Below, piece after piece: positions 55,901-61,941 of a DNA stretch of 64,000 bases. Both the position numbers and the translations under genes were made by a program. The stretch's first letter is position 1. The number at the start of each line of letters is the position of its first letter. The notes beneath the pieces are model-generated. The model had not been told where the DNA came from, did no database searches, and worked only from the letters and a program-made list of their open reading frames with translations. The DNA lies in assembly GCF_003265705.1 (NCBI RefSeq), contig NW_020312968.1:4649184-4713183 (forward strand), read 5' to 3'. This DNA is from Callorhinus ursinus (taxonomy: Eukaryota > Chordata > Mammalia > Carnivora > Otariidae).

Positions 55901-58721
55901 AGAAGGCTAAAATATACACAGAGATATTTGTCAAAGAACCATCTGTAATAGACTGTAAAAAATACACAACTGTAATGGTTATATTTGGGTGGTAAAATTA
56001 CAGATGCATAACTCTACACTGCGATGCTGGGCATTATGGTGGACTCACAAGAAACTGAAGATGTGTTCCTTTACTCATGTAGCTTGTAATCTGGTTAAAA
56101 GTGCAGATTACATGAAAAATAATTAGCAATGCCATACTACATTACATGAATTTTAAAGTAGGCTATATTAAGAGAGTGAGCAGTAGGGCTGGGAACTTGG
56201 GTGGATTATATTAAAACTTCATTTCAGGGACGCCTGGGTCAGTCATTGGGCATCTGCCTTCGGCTCAGGTCATGATCTCAGGGTCTTGGGATCGAGCCCC
56301 GCATCAGGCTCCTTGCTCTGCAGGGAGCCTGCTTCTCCCTGTCCCTCTGCCCCTGCTTGTGTACCCTGTCTGTCTCTCTGTTAAATCAATAAAATTTTTT
56401 AAAAAACATTTTTTTTAAACTTGATTTCAGCAAGGTTTTGGAGCATGGCTAAAGCTTGAGTTGGGGAGTTGGAGCCTTCTAGGTGGAACACAACATGAGT
56501 AGAGGTACAATATGACCATAGTGTGTAAGAATCATTGGAGTATTTAGACATAATAAGACAATAATGCTGGAGGCTCTTAAAATAATGGAGCAGGAACATC
56601 ATACACTTTAGAGCTGGGCAGATTGCTATGAGGCTCTTCATGTTTATAACAAGGCTTCAAAGGCCTCGGGATGGTCTAGGACACAGCAGTGCTCAATAAA
56701 TGGTAGCTACTGTCATTTTTAGTAGTACTAATAAAACAGGAAGTTAAGCTTGGCAGAATAGTTTGATGATGAACCATTGTTTTCTTCTGAAAAGAGTACT
56801 AAAGTATATATTCATAGTCATTTTTCCTAGTGGTTTATGTAGGGTAAAAAAGAGGAGAGGAAGAAGAATGTTTTAACTCTTAGTATGTTGCACAGAGTGA
56901 TGAGCCTTTTGGGAGGACGAACTGTCCTGTTGTTACTCTCATTTCCTGTGATTAGCACATTGTATGAGGGGTAGGAGTGGTGAGATGGGCACCGGATCTG
57001 TAGTTAACCCAATGAAAGGTAAAGAGAAGATTGTTTAGATTAGTCCTGAAGTAACTATTGAATGATAGTGTTGCCTGGATGAGGCTGATGATGGATTGGG
57101 CAGAATGTGAGCAATTGAAAGATTGGAGACTCTGGTTTGAGTCAGATGATAGTTCCTTGGATACGTGGAATGAGAGAATAGTAAAGGGGGAATGTCATTT
57201 AAAAAGTTGTGATTGCTATCATGTACTGAATGCCTTCTCTATGCCAGGTGTATAGGATGTTACCTCACACAGAAGTCATATTAGATGGAGCAGAGCTAGT
57301 GACTTGCCCACAGGCACACCATTAGTAAGTGTTAGAGCTGGGATGTGAGTTGTGCCCTTAAAAAGCCAGCTCTGGTGTCACGTCTTCCTTCCAGGAAGCC
57401 TTGCCTCTAACTTCCCACCATCCCCAGACACTCTCTTAGACCTAGGCTAGCTTGAGGGCCCTTCTGTTTTCATATGATACCCAGTTTGTAGCTGCAGCTG
57501 TGCCTTTACTTAAGGAATTATAATTACAGTACACCTTTGGAATTTAGGGACTTCGCATTCTCTGATCCAGTTGCTCCTTCAGTAACTTAAGAGTTCCAGG
57601 TGTAAGGCGCATATGTGGAGAATCACAGTGCGACCCTGGTGCACCAGAGGGACTCCCTCCCCACGAGTGTGGGCCCAGCACTTGAATGGGCCAGAGTTTC
57701 AGGGGTCTGGACACATGCCCTTGGCAAATGTAAAGGTTCTCTTCTTCCTTTTATGTTTGTTTCTTATACTACCTATCTTATGATTCAACTTGAAGTTCTA
57801 ACACAGCAACTAGTGCATGTTTATATTTAAGTAATACATTCATAATATCTTTAAACCGTAGGTCCTCTGCTGTACCACTTTGAAAATTTGGCAAATGAAC
57901 TTTCCATAGAATTGAGCTATGAAGATATAAAAAATGTCGTTCTGCAGTATGGATTCCAGGTGGAGGTGAGGATGGAATCAAGTTTCACTCCCAATGCTCT
58001 TAGGAATGGGACTATTATGACAGTTCCTGGCTTTACCTCTTAATCTCTTTGTTTTCTCATCCATAAAGTGAAAATACTTAGCTTTTAGAATTATTAGAAT
58101 TTGGCATAATGTGTAAGTAAATGGAAAACTATAATCCCTGGTGTCATCAGTCGGCTTTCAGTACGTGGCAGCTTACCGGTATAGGTACCAAGCCGACTAG
58201 CGTCTGGAAGAGCAGATGAAGGGGGGAGGGCAGTGATACTGTTCACTGTCTGTACTTCTGTAGTGTTCAGTCTTTTTTATCATGTGATTATAAGGTTTTA
58301 TGATACTTTGACTTGTTTTAGTTGTGTGTTTATTTAAAACCATTTCATTCATTAAAAAAATTAAACAAGATTTGTTCTTAAAAATGAAGAGAAGCAATAT
58401 ATCGGAGTCATGTAGAGCTCCAACTCTTATTAGTGGTGTGACCATGAGCAATCTGTCCTTTGTAAAGTGCAATTACTAATAATGCCAATCTTAGGGGGGT
58501 ATTTGTATGTAATAAATGAATTAATAAACAGAGTATGTTTAAAATAGTACACTGTACTAAACCAGTACTCTGTGTTATCATGGTCATCATCATCATCATG
58601 ATTATTGTTTGCATTCCAGGTGGAAAAAGAATCTGTCTTGTCAACATATACTGTGAATGATCTCTCCATGATGAAATACTACTACGAATGTGTCTTGTTT
58701 GTGGTCCGTAAACCACAGTAA
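21358..58721 (+). CDS. CARNMT1: carnosine N-methyltransferase 1, eight exons
   Basis: This is the SAM-dependent enzyme that methylates the histidine imidazole of carnosine (beta-alanyl-His) to give anserine. It has also been reported to methylate His in C3H zinc-finger proteins. It acts in cytosol and nucleus. Coding exons are 21358-21593, 28636-28831, 29669-29832, 46786-46926, 47881-48059, 50286-50399, 57862-57965 and 58620-58721. They total 1,236 nt, or 411 residues plus TAA; human is about 409. All introns are GT-AG and phases agree. Residues 1-60 are low-complexity Gly/Ala/Glu; the rest is the N2227-like methyltransferase fold. SAM motif I ([10 protein letters not shown], 206-215) and the acidic residue of GNEWS (E231) are intact. 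The substrate-pocket residues known from the human structure have clear counterparts at F315, D318, H349 and Y398. I see no disabling change, so the gene appears functional. Confidence 0.97.
22590..22700 (+). repeat. L2 LINE 3' end
   Basis: GACTGTGACCTCTTCAAGGGCAGGGACTAAGCC..CACCAGTGCTTGGCATATG is the classical L2 3' tail in sense orientation. Confidence 0.75.
23565..23735. repeat. non-autonomous hAT-type fossil
   Basis: CTGCTGTTCAATACCGTAGTCACTAATCACATCTGG..TCACTAGCCACATTTGAAGTGCTCAATGGCCACATGTGG..TATTGGACAATGCAG has imperfect inverted ends typical of a short hAT-type element. A longer relative lies at 43.3-43.6 kb. Confidence 0.6.
24645..24849. repeat. hAT DNA-transposon fossil, MER20-like
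   Basis: CTTTAAAGGGCCAGGCAATGAATATTTTAAGG..CAACTATTCAACTCTGCTCCTG..GTGCCCACCCCTG covers nearly the full length of the MER20-type element. Confidence 0.7.
25775..26285 (+). repeat. L1M 3' fragment, sense, with nested SINE
   Basis: AATTCTTCTGAAAATCAGTTTG..TTCTGACTTGGTAATTCTTCTTTTGGG..GTGAAAGTATCTAGATGCCC..TAAATTTTGGTGCATAGATGGCATAATG follows the L1 3' order in sense. Confidence 0.6.
25843..26037 (-). mobile_element. Can-SINE, old subtype
   Basis: Antisense SINE, diverged (CACTGGGCACCGAGCCCACTTAGGGCTCAG). It is the only SINE in intron 1. No clean duplication remains. Confidence 0.92.
26290..26462. repeat. hAT-Charlie-type fossil
   Basis: GACGTGCATGTGAATCATTTTGAGATCTTGTTAAAAGGCACG..CAGTAGGTCTTAGGTGGGGTGTGAGATTC is the same family as the element at 11.6-12.0 kb. 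Confidence 0.6.
26625..26990 (-). repeat. antisense MIR with a second MIR nested in it
   Basis: Antisense MIR sequence at 26,625-26,700 (GGCCCTGGGCTAAGTGATTTG) resumes at about 26,850-26,990 (GAAAGGAAGTAACTTGCCAAGGGTC). Between them lies a sense MIR 3' half (ATAATGGTACCTAACCTTG..GTAGGGCCTGGC) ending in (ATC)n at 26,821-26,847. Confidence 0.65.
27365..27990 (-). repeat. L1M 3' fragment, antisense
   Basis: TTTTTCAACAAATATTTACATTCATG..CATTCCATTGTATGATTATACTG..GTGTCTAGGACTGTAATTGCTAGGGAG..TTTCCAAAGTGGTTGTGC matches the antisense L1 3' region. Confidence 0.7.
28636..28831 (+). CDS. CARNMT1: CARNMT1 exon 2
   Basis: Residues 79-144, starting with the last base of Gly79 and [18 protein letters not shown], and ending at KEYGED. 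The acceptor is TTTTAG|C and the donor GAT|GTATGT. This helical N-terminal part has a [18 protein letters not shown] segment. Confidence 0.97.
29281..29600 (-). repeat. possible ancient SINE with tRNA-Glu-like head
   Basis: On the minus strand, TGGTTTAGTGG (29,569-29,579) fits the Pol III A box. GGTTCAAGTGC (29,529-29,539) fits the B box, about 30 nt downstream. The stretch between them contains GCCTCTCACCT, like the anticodon arm of tRNA-Glu. It lacks a full tRNA fold, so it is not called a tRNA gene. Confidence 0.4.
29669..29832 (+). CDS. CARNMT1: CARNMT1 exon 3
   Basis: Residues 145-199: [20 protein letters not shown] through LKNFPKER and the split Trp199. The acceptor is AAACAG|G and the donor TG|GTAAAT. 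Confidence 0.97.
31116..31312 (-). mobile_element. Can-SINE, subtype B
   Basis: Antisense SINE. CTGTTAGCCCATCATT is duplicated at 31,100-31,115 and 31,313-31,328. Confidence 0.97.
31941..31973 (+). repeat. (GC)n/(CA)n microsatellite
   Basis: GCGCGCGCG runs directly into about 12 CA units. Such tracts are usually length-polymorphic. Confidence 0.95.
32885..33074 (-). mobile_element. Can-SINE
   Basis: Antisense SINE. TAGTGTAAAT lies at 32,875-32,884 and 33,075-33,084. The head reads CCACCCGGGCGCCCC. Confidence 0.96.
33142..33857. repeat. LTR-like element inserted in L1
   Basis: It starts TGTTAGTTAACG, ends GTGCCA (TG..CA ends) and is about 500 bp without its own SINE. Internal text (CAACAGATTACCACACATTTAACTGCTTAAAACAGC; TTAGAAGCAAGTCATAGATCC; TATGAACACCGG) is that of a common ancient mammalian LTR-class repeat, probably the MaLR/ERVL group. 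Confidence 0.5.
33206..33405 (-). mobile_element. Can-SINE, subtype B
   Basis: Antisense SINE inside the LTR-like element. AAAACAGCATAGATT is duplicated at 33,191-33,205 and 33,406-33,420. Confidence 0.97.
34127..34309 (+). mobile_element. Can-SINE, subtype B
   Basis: Sense SINE. AAAGTTGAGGTGA (34,114-34,126) and AAAGTTGAAGTGA (34,310-34,322) form the duplication. It is one of four intronic copies in gene orientation. Confidence 0.96.
34323..35100 (-). repeat. L1M fragments, antisense
   Basis: GTGTATCCATCATCTC..AACATTTTCATGAACCC..GGTTACTCCCCATTCTCC is an L1 3' UTR. GACTATGAGGTGCCTAGGTGTGG..TTTATCCTGCTTGGTG..GTTTGATGATTCCAACATATG is another L1M antisense block. Confidence 0.6.
35820..35976 (-). 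mobile_element. Can-SINE, 5'-truncated at insertion
   Basis: Antisense SINE whose head stops at GAGCCACC, without CAGGCGCCCC. TCACTGATTTT nevertheless flanks it on both sides (35,808 and 35,977), so it was truncated when inserted. Confidence 0.92.
36560..38335 (-). repeat. L1M ORF2 fragment, antisense
   Basis: On the minus strand this reads from the reverse-transcriptase region ([28 protein letters not shown] near 37,700-37,850) to the ORF2 C-terminus and beyond (GGTCTTTGATCCATTTTGAG..CAGCACC-like text at 36,810-36,910). Many stops and frameshifts make it a dead fossil. Confidence 0.85.
38467..38643 (-). mobile_element. Can-SINE, shortened
   Basis: Antisense SINE. GTCATTCTTTTTT flanks it at 38,454 and 38,644. 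It lacks part of the usual purine-rich tail-side region. Confidence 0.94.
39033..39253 (-). mobile_element. Can-SINE with internal duplication
   Basis: Antisense SINE flanked by CTAACACTTCC and CTAGCACTTTC. The unit CAGAGCAGGGAGCCCAATG occurs twice in tandem, at the same place as the duplication in the copy at 693-900. Confidence 0.94.
39522..39734 (-). mobile_element. Can-SINE, subtype B
   Basis: Antisense SINE. TCTAATAGGTTATTTTA is duplicated at 39,505-39,521 and 39,735-39,751. The tail is expanded. Confidence 0.97.
40099..40326 (+). mobile_element. Can-SINE, mosaic, with apparent 3' transduction
   Basis: Sense SINE. AAACAGTAAAGTCCA is duplicated at 40,084-40,098 and 40,327-40,341. The head carries subtype-A GTTAAGCGACTGCC and the body subtype-B CTCCCACTCCCCCTGC. 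After the (AAAT)n tail comes non-SINE sequence (about 40,288-40,315) and a second poly(A), all inside the duplication. Confidence 0.95.
40739..40864 (-). mobile_element. Can-SINE, old short subtype
   Basis: Antisense, 126 bp, body TAGGCTCCACACCCAGTGTGGGGC. TTTAGAGTTTTT lies at 40,726 and 40,865. It is a diverged early Can-SINE. Confidence 0.9.
41900..42300 (+). repeat. L1M 3' end, sense
   Basis: TTTTGGAGGGCAACTTGGTAATATC..CATATCTTTTGACTCTTGG..AAATCTAAGTGTCC..CATTATGGTACAGTCATGCAGTGGAAT is the sense L1 3' region. Confidence 0.75.
42307..42490. repeat. hAT DNA-transposon fossil, MER20-like
   Basis: TTAAAGGCCAGGCAGTAAATATTTTAGGC..CTGTGTTCCAGTAAAACCTTATTTACAAAAACAGG is the third MER20-like copy in the window. 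Confidence 0.7.
42785..42966 (-). mobile_element. Can-SINE
   Basis: Antisense SINE, head GAGCCACCCAGCCACCCC, moderately diverged. No clear duplication was found. Confidence 0.92.
43335..43625. repeat. non-autonomous hAT-type fossil, longer variant
   Basis: It shares AGACTAGCCACATTTTAAGTGTTCAATAGCCACAAGTGG with the shorter element at 23.6 kb, and has an extra internal block (TTTAATAACCCAGTTTATCTGAAATATT). Confidence 0.55.
45377..45563 (-). mobile_element. Can-SINE, subtype B
   Basis: Antisense SINE. TCAGAAATCATTTTT before and TCAGAAGTCATTTTT after form the duplication. Confidence 0.96.
46786..46926 (+). CDS. CARNMT1: CARNMT1 exon 4 (SAM-binding motif I)
   Basis: Residues 199-246. It carries the glycine-rich SAM loop [10 protein letters not shown], then GNEWS with the acidic ribose-binding position, and ends at VLN plus split Arg246. 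The acceptor is TTTCAG|G. The donor AG|GTATTT is the weakest of the gene, and the reading frame continues 25 codons into the intron before a stop. Confidence 0.97.
47881..48059 (+). CDS. CARNMT1: CARNMT1 exon 5
   Basis: Residues 246-306: [19 protein letters not shown], then the [10 protein letters not shown] and [17 protein letters not shown] segments, ending [12 protein letters not shown]. The GDF aspartate is the adenine-binding position of class I methyltransferases. The acceptor is TTGCAG|A and the donor GCA|GTAAGT. Confidence 0.97.
48402..48607 (+). mobile_element. Can-SINE, subtype B
   Basis: Sense SINE in intron 5, head GGGGCGCCCGGGTGGCTCAG. GAATAGGGAGACA (48,389-48,401) and GAAGAGGGAGGCA (48,608-48,620) form a diverged duplication. 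Confidence 0.93.
48905..49480 (-). repeat. ancient LINE-like repeat (L2-like tail), antisense
   Basis: CATTCATTCAACAAATTTATTTGAGCACCTGC..CCCAGGTATGTTCTAGGCATGGGGAAGAGC, and later GGTGGGAAACCATTGGAGGGACTCGAGCAGGGGAGTAAC, are recognisable parts of a common ancient mammalian repeat. The family assignment is tentative. Confidence 0.5.
50286..50399 (+). CDS. CARNMT1: CARNMT1 exon 6 (substrate pocket)
   Basis: Residues 306-344: [17 protein letters not shown] and the [13 protein letters not shown] strand. F315 and D318 correspond to carnosine-contacting residues F313 and D316 of the human enzyme. The acceptor is AATAG|A and the donor CTAG|GTAAGT. Confidence 0.97.
50872..51208. repeat. Tigger-type DNA transposon fossil
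   Basis: It begins CAGTTGACCCTT and ends AAGGGTCAACTG, a perfect 12-bp terminal inverted repeat. TA lies on the left and CA on the right, consistent with a decayed TA target duplication. Internal text (AACTTTTGACTCCCC; TAACTACTG) fits a common non-autonomous Tigger-class (TcMar) element. Confidence 0.8.
51885..52990 (+). repeat. L2 LINE, about 1 kb, sense
   Basis: TTAGTTCAGGCCCTCATCACTGCTTGCCTGGATTACTGCAACAG, GAATGATCCTCCTAAC and TCTGAGCTCAGTGAGGGCTGGAAG follow the L2 ORF2-to-3' end order. A MER5A-like element interrupts it. Confidence 0.75.
52232..52421. repeat. MER5A-like hAT element in L2
   Basis: It starts CAGGGTTTCTCAGC and ends GTTGAGAACCATTG, as imperfect inverted ends. The interior (GTACCGTTGACATTTGGGG; CCCCAGTTGTGATGACGG) is characteristic. 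An 8-bp flank TTCTGTCC/TTCCAACC is a possible decayed duplication. Confidence 0.75.
53786..54578. repeat. LTR-like stretch, probably ERVL/MaLR class
   Basis: GTGGCTCATGGAACTTAGGG..ACCATTTTATTAAAGG..GGAAATTACAAGGGTTTCAGGAGCCCGGTGCCAGAGACCAG..TATATTTTCTG..TCTCACA is typical of a solo LTR of old mammalian class III retroelements. The ends are approximate. Confidence 0.5.
55643..55843 (-). mobile_element. Can-SINE, subtype B
   Basis: Antisense SINE in intron 6. CCCTGGTTCTTTT flanks it on both sides (from 55,630 and 55,844). Confidence 0.96.
56228..56417 (+). mobile_element. Can-SINE, subtype B with head deletion
   Basis: Sense SINE. AACTTCATTTCAG (56,215-56,227) and AACTTGATTTCAG (56,418-56,430) form the duplication. 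The head reads GGGACGCCTGGGTCAGTC, lacking GGC of GGGTGGCTCAG. Confidence 0.95.
57215..57355 (-). repeat. MIR, antisense
   Basis: CTGAATGCCTTCTCTATGCCAGGTG..GAGCTAGTGACTTGCCCACAGGCACACCATTAGTAAGTG matches antisense MIR. Confidence 0.7.
57360..57560 (+). repeat. L2 LINE fragment
   Basis: CACGTCTTCCTTCCAGGAAGCCTTGCCTCTAACTTCCC is the sense L2 3' region, followed by a diverged continuation. Confidence 0.65.
57862..57965 (+). CDS. CARNMT1: CARNMT1 exon 7
   Basis: Residues 344-378: [20 protein letters not shown] through [11 protein letters not shown]349 corresponds to human H347, a proposed catalytic/substrate residue. The acceptor is CCGTAG|G, with a short pyrimidine tract; the donor is GAG|GTGAGG. 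Confidence 0.97.
58025..58140 (+). repeat. MIR remnant
   Basis: TTTACCTCTTAATCTCTTTGTTTTCTCATCCATAAAGTGAAAATACTTAG follows the MIR core. Confidence 0.5.
58620..58721 (+). CDS. CARNMT1: CARNMT1 exon 8 (C-terminus)
   Basis: Residues 379-411: [20 protein letters not shown], then [13 protein letters not shown] and TAA at 58,719-58,721. The tyrosine triplet 398-400 matches the substrate-binding tyrosines of the human enzyme. The acceptor is TTCCAG|G. Confidence 0.97.
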   Translation: MEKESVLSTYTVNDLSMMKYYYECVLFVVRKPQ

Positions 58722-59905
58722 CGTTCTCAAGTGGTATCAGCAGAAAAAAGTTTGATAAGAGCAAATGCTGAAATAAACAACTCAAAATCAACTATCCCAA
58801 TGACAGGACACAACCTCAAATCAGTGGTGCCTTCTTATTCCTAACAAAATTTAGAAATAGCGTCTATTTTCTTAATACGTCTATTGCTTTTTCAGAAATA
58901 TACTATGCCATGCATATTTGTACTACAGAAGTAAAAATGGAGGAAATATCTTCAAGTATACTTTTTCCTTGAAGCCCAGAATTGTCTTTCAGTAGAAAAA
59001 ACTTTATCTCCAGTGGTCTTCATGAAGCTGTCTGTTGCAAGTCTGCCATATTAATGACTACTAGTATTGAAGTCCCCCAAATCTCTTTGTTTTGTGTGCA
59101 TTGCACAGGTTATTTTTAAAAGAGTCTGAGGATCCTCTGTCACATTCAGCATCTGGAATTGGGACTTTTGTTTGTGTTGGACCTAAGCAATCCATACATA
59201 GAATGTGTGTCTGTCCTTTTATCATTCAGATTATTTTTTTCTAGCTCAGCTGAACTTAGAGAAGCATCAACCATTTCATTTTTATGAAATGCTGAATTTA
59301 ATAAGATCACAGGCCAGTAAAATGCATTCAGGCATTCAAGTAACTGAGAAATTAGTCTTTTGGGCACACTAAACTGAACATTATTTGAAAGCATACTCAT
59401 CATGAATCACTCTGAAATGTATGAGATCTCAGCACTCTTAAGTGAGGCACAAAAGCCTTTATTCAAGGTACTGCTCGGAAAATGGAGAAATGAGAATAAA
59501 ATCTCCCATTTGAAATGTATGATTTTAAACTAGAAGTGAATACAGTCTGTCAGTGGATGTTTACAATAGTGTCTTTTCTTTAAATTACCTGGATCACAAA
59601 AGCAAGCACCTTTTTTTTTTTTCAGTTAAACTGTCATGATGGTATTACCGTGGGGAAATTCTGAATATGAAATTCAGGGATAAATTACTGCCCATGGTCT
59701 GTGTCTTCAATATTGTAAGAAGCAGCCGTTCATGTGATTTCAGATTAACACCAATTTTGTTCCCTGATAGCTGGAGTTAAAACAGTATCTGCTGCTTTAA
59801 ATTTCTACCTCTAGCAGATCTTTTCTATTGGATGGAGTTTTCCTTTGTATTTTTTTTATGTTTATTATTTTGTTTCCAGTAGCTTGGAAAGCAGAGATGA
59901 CTAAT

Positions 59906-59939
59906 TTAATGTTTTAACCTTTTTAGGTTAAAACATTAA
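59906..59939 (+). promoter_or_regulatory. perfect 15-bp hairpin in the 3' UTR
   Basis: TTAATGTTTTAACCT (59,906-59,920), a TTTT loop, and AGGTTAAAACATTAA (59,925-59,939) form an exact inverted repeat. A further T-G pair could extend the stem in RNA. Its function is unknown. Confidence 0.8.
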
Positions 59940-61264
59940 GGGAAAAGGAAGTACTCTTGTTGGATATTTTCACAGGTGATTATGATGGCATTAAATGACC
60001 TCTGTGGCAATTTGAATCAGATAGACTTAATTTCAATAATGTGCTGTAGGATTAATGTCATGTTCTAGTAGGAAAACTTACTTGTGAATCTTTAGGCCTT
60101 TTTTGTTAGTTAGGTTGGGGGAGTCTGCGCAGTTTGGCATCTTACTAGTAGGAGCTTTTCTGTGGACAGTAAGGAGCTCTCGTGGCCTTTGGTCCTGTTA
60201 TGCCGTAAAGGGCTCTATGAAGATTATTTGACTTGCTAAATTGTGGAAGCCTGTAGCCTCTTGAGTTAAAAAAAAAAAAACCCAAAAACGATTTCTTTTT
60301 TGTCTCCCCCCTCCCATACTTGACAGATGTTCAGTTATTAGAATTCTCATTAACTACCACATGAATGAATTTTAAATTAATTGGTGGGGGGAAAAAATCC
60401 AAATTTGGTTTTAAGGAAAAAAAGCTTAAAAGGATCCTAAGTATTTAAAAAATCCGTTGAAAGGAAAGGAATGCATGCTGTTTTTGGGTACTGTAGAAAG
60501 GCTTTTTATTCACTGACTGGGGTATTCACTTTTTTACTTGTATCAGAACAAATGATCTTGTTTTTCTCAGAGGCAAAAATATGTTGACAGCCGGGAGTTG
60601 GCTTTATTACTTAAAATTTTGGCTATCAGGTTTTATTCTTTAATAATGTTACTTATATTTCTAAATTATAGCTTACGTTTTAGTTAATTCTGAAATCACT
60701 TATTTCATTTGTTTTTAATTTCTCATATCATGACTACTGTTTTTCAAATATTCTACACAAATTTGCATCACTTTTTTTCTCATTGCTTTTGTAATGTATT
60801 CTAAACTTGAAAATTGTGGTATCAATCAATAATAGAAATGTCACTGGAGGATTTAATTTTATATTTCTTATGTGTAGTCCTAGCTACTAAAGTATGTAAG
60901 CCTTAAAAATTTTTGTTCTTTTTCCTTATATTAGCTTTATATACAAATGTTTTCATTCATTTTCATAAAGCAGGAGGAGACAGGTCATTGTGCTTGCTTC
61001 CCTCCTTCCCCCCAAGCCCCCCCATATTCTGAAGCGGTGCAGGTTAGGGTATTTTAATCAAGTGAGCAAGATGGGAAATGTAAAATATAGAGAAGCTGTA
61101 TAAATCACAGTATAAAATTATGAAGTTTGGGAACTGTAAAATGTACTGTATTTATATGTAATTCTCATTCTAAAAGTTGCCACAAAGGCTGAATTGGAAG
61201 CTTCATGTCTGCATGAAATTTCCTATATTTTTAATGTGTATGATGGACTTAATTTTTCTTGAAT

Positions 61265-61270
61265 ATTAAA
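61265..61270 (+). promoter_or_regulatory. CARNMT1: terminal poly(A) signal ATTAAA
   Basis: AATATTAAAG is followed about 25 bp later by TTGCTTGGTTGTTT, a GT-rich downstream element. Cleavage is expected at about 61,285-61,295. Confidence 0.65.
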
Positions 61271-61295
61271 GTCTGCCAATTGCTACGAAACAGTA

Positions 61296-61766
61296 TTTGC
61301 TTGGTTGTTTCCATCTAAGTTAGTAGTAACTATAGATGTGGGAATTTGAATTAATGGAACACATACTTTTTAATCCTTAGATGAGCTTATTCTTATATCC
61401 TTCTAGAAAGTAATAATACTTGGTCTTTGAGTATGTTAAGCCTGATACTAATTAATCTTGATCTTTGCTTTTGTTAAATAATAGAAAAATACCTATAAAG
61501 AACACAAGTACAAGAGTTCCAGGACCAGCCATTAGTATAGCACAAGCACTGCACTTGGCACTTAGATACTCTGGGTGTGTTTCCCTGAACTGTTGTTTGT
61601 GGTATCAGGCAAGATGATCTGAGTGTGTTTCCTCGTCTGTAAGAGGATTGATACCACTTACTTCAAAGGGTTATATGAGGTCCTGTGCTACTCTGTGCAG
61701 TATTATATGTGAAAGCACCTAGTAGACTTGTAATTTCAATCTCTGTTGACCACTGTATAGTGATAG
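61296..61766. other. intergenic, nothing recognised
   Basis: AT-rich downstream flank of CARNMT1. 61,620-61,735 (CTCGTCTGTAAGAGG..GTTATATGAGGTCC..GTGAAAGCACCTAGTA) is a weak MIR-like stretch. Confidence 0.45.
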
Positions 61767-61783
61767 AAAAAGATGAAGATGAG

Positions 61784-61924
61784 GGCGCCTGGGTGGCTCA
61801 GTTGGTTGAGCGACTGCCTTCGGCNNNNNNNNNNNNNNNNNNNNNNNNNNNNNNNNNNNNNNNNNNNNNNNNNNNNNNNNNNNNNNNNNNNNNNNNNNNN
61901 NNNNNNNNNNNNNNNNNNNNNNNN
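61784..61924 (+). mobile_element. Can-SINE, subtype A head, interrupted by an assembly gap
   Basis: The head GGCGCCTGGGTGGCTCAG and GTTGAGCGACTGCCTTCGGC are present to 61,824. The body and tail are replaced by Ns. AAAAAGATGAAGATGAG flanks the whole at 61,767-61,783 and 61,925-61,941, so the SINE ends within the gap. Confidence 0.93.
61825..61924. other. assembly gap, exactly 100 N
   Basis: A run of exactly 100 Ns, the usual placeholder for a gap of unknown size. Related copies suggest about 140-160 bp of SINE body and tail are missing. Protein reads across it are meaningless. Confidence 0.98.
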
Positions 61925-61941
61925 AAAAAGATGAAGATGAG

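Larger units (their letters stand above)
50400..57861 (+). other. CARNMT1 intron 6
   Basis: 7.5 kb. It contains a Tigger-like fossil, a 1 kb L2 with a MER5A-like insertion, an LTR-like stretch, two SINEs and MIR/L2 tails. 54,600-55,640 and 56,430-57,210 show nothing recognisable. Confidence 0.8.
58722..61290 (+). other. CARNMT1: CARNMT1 3' UTR
   Basis: About 2.5 kb between the stop codon and a strong terminal poly(A) signal. It is AT-rich and free of SINEs. AATAAA also occurs at 58,772 and 59,495, so shorter transcripts are possible. A perfect 15-bp hairpin lies at 59,906-59,939. The 3' limit is inferred from the signal and a downstream GT-rich element, not from transcript data. Confidence 0.75.
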
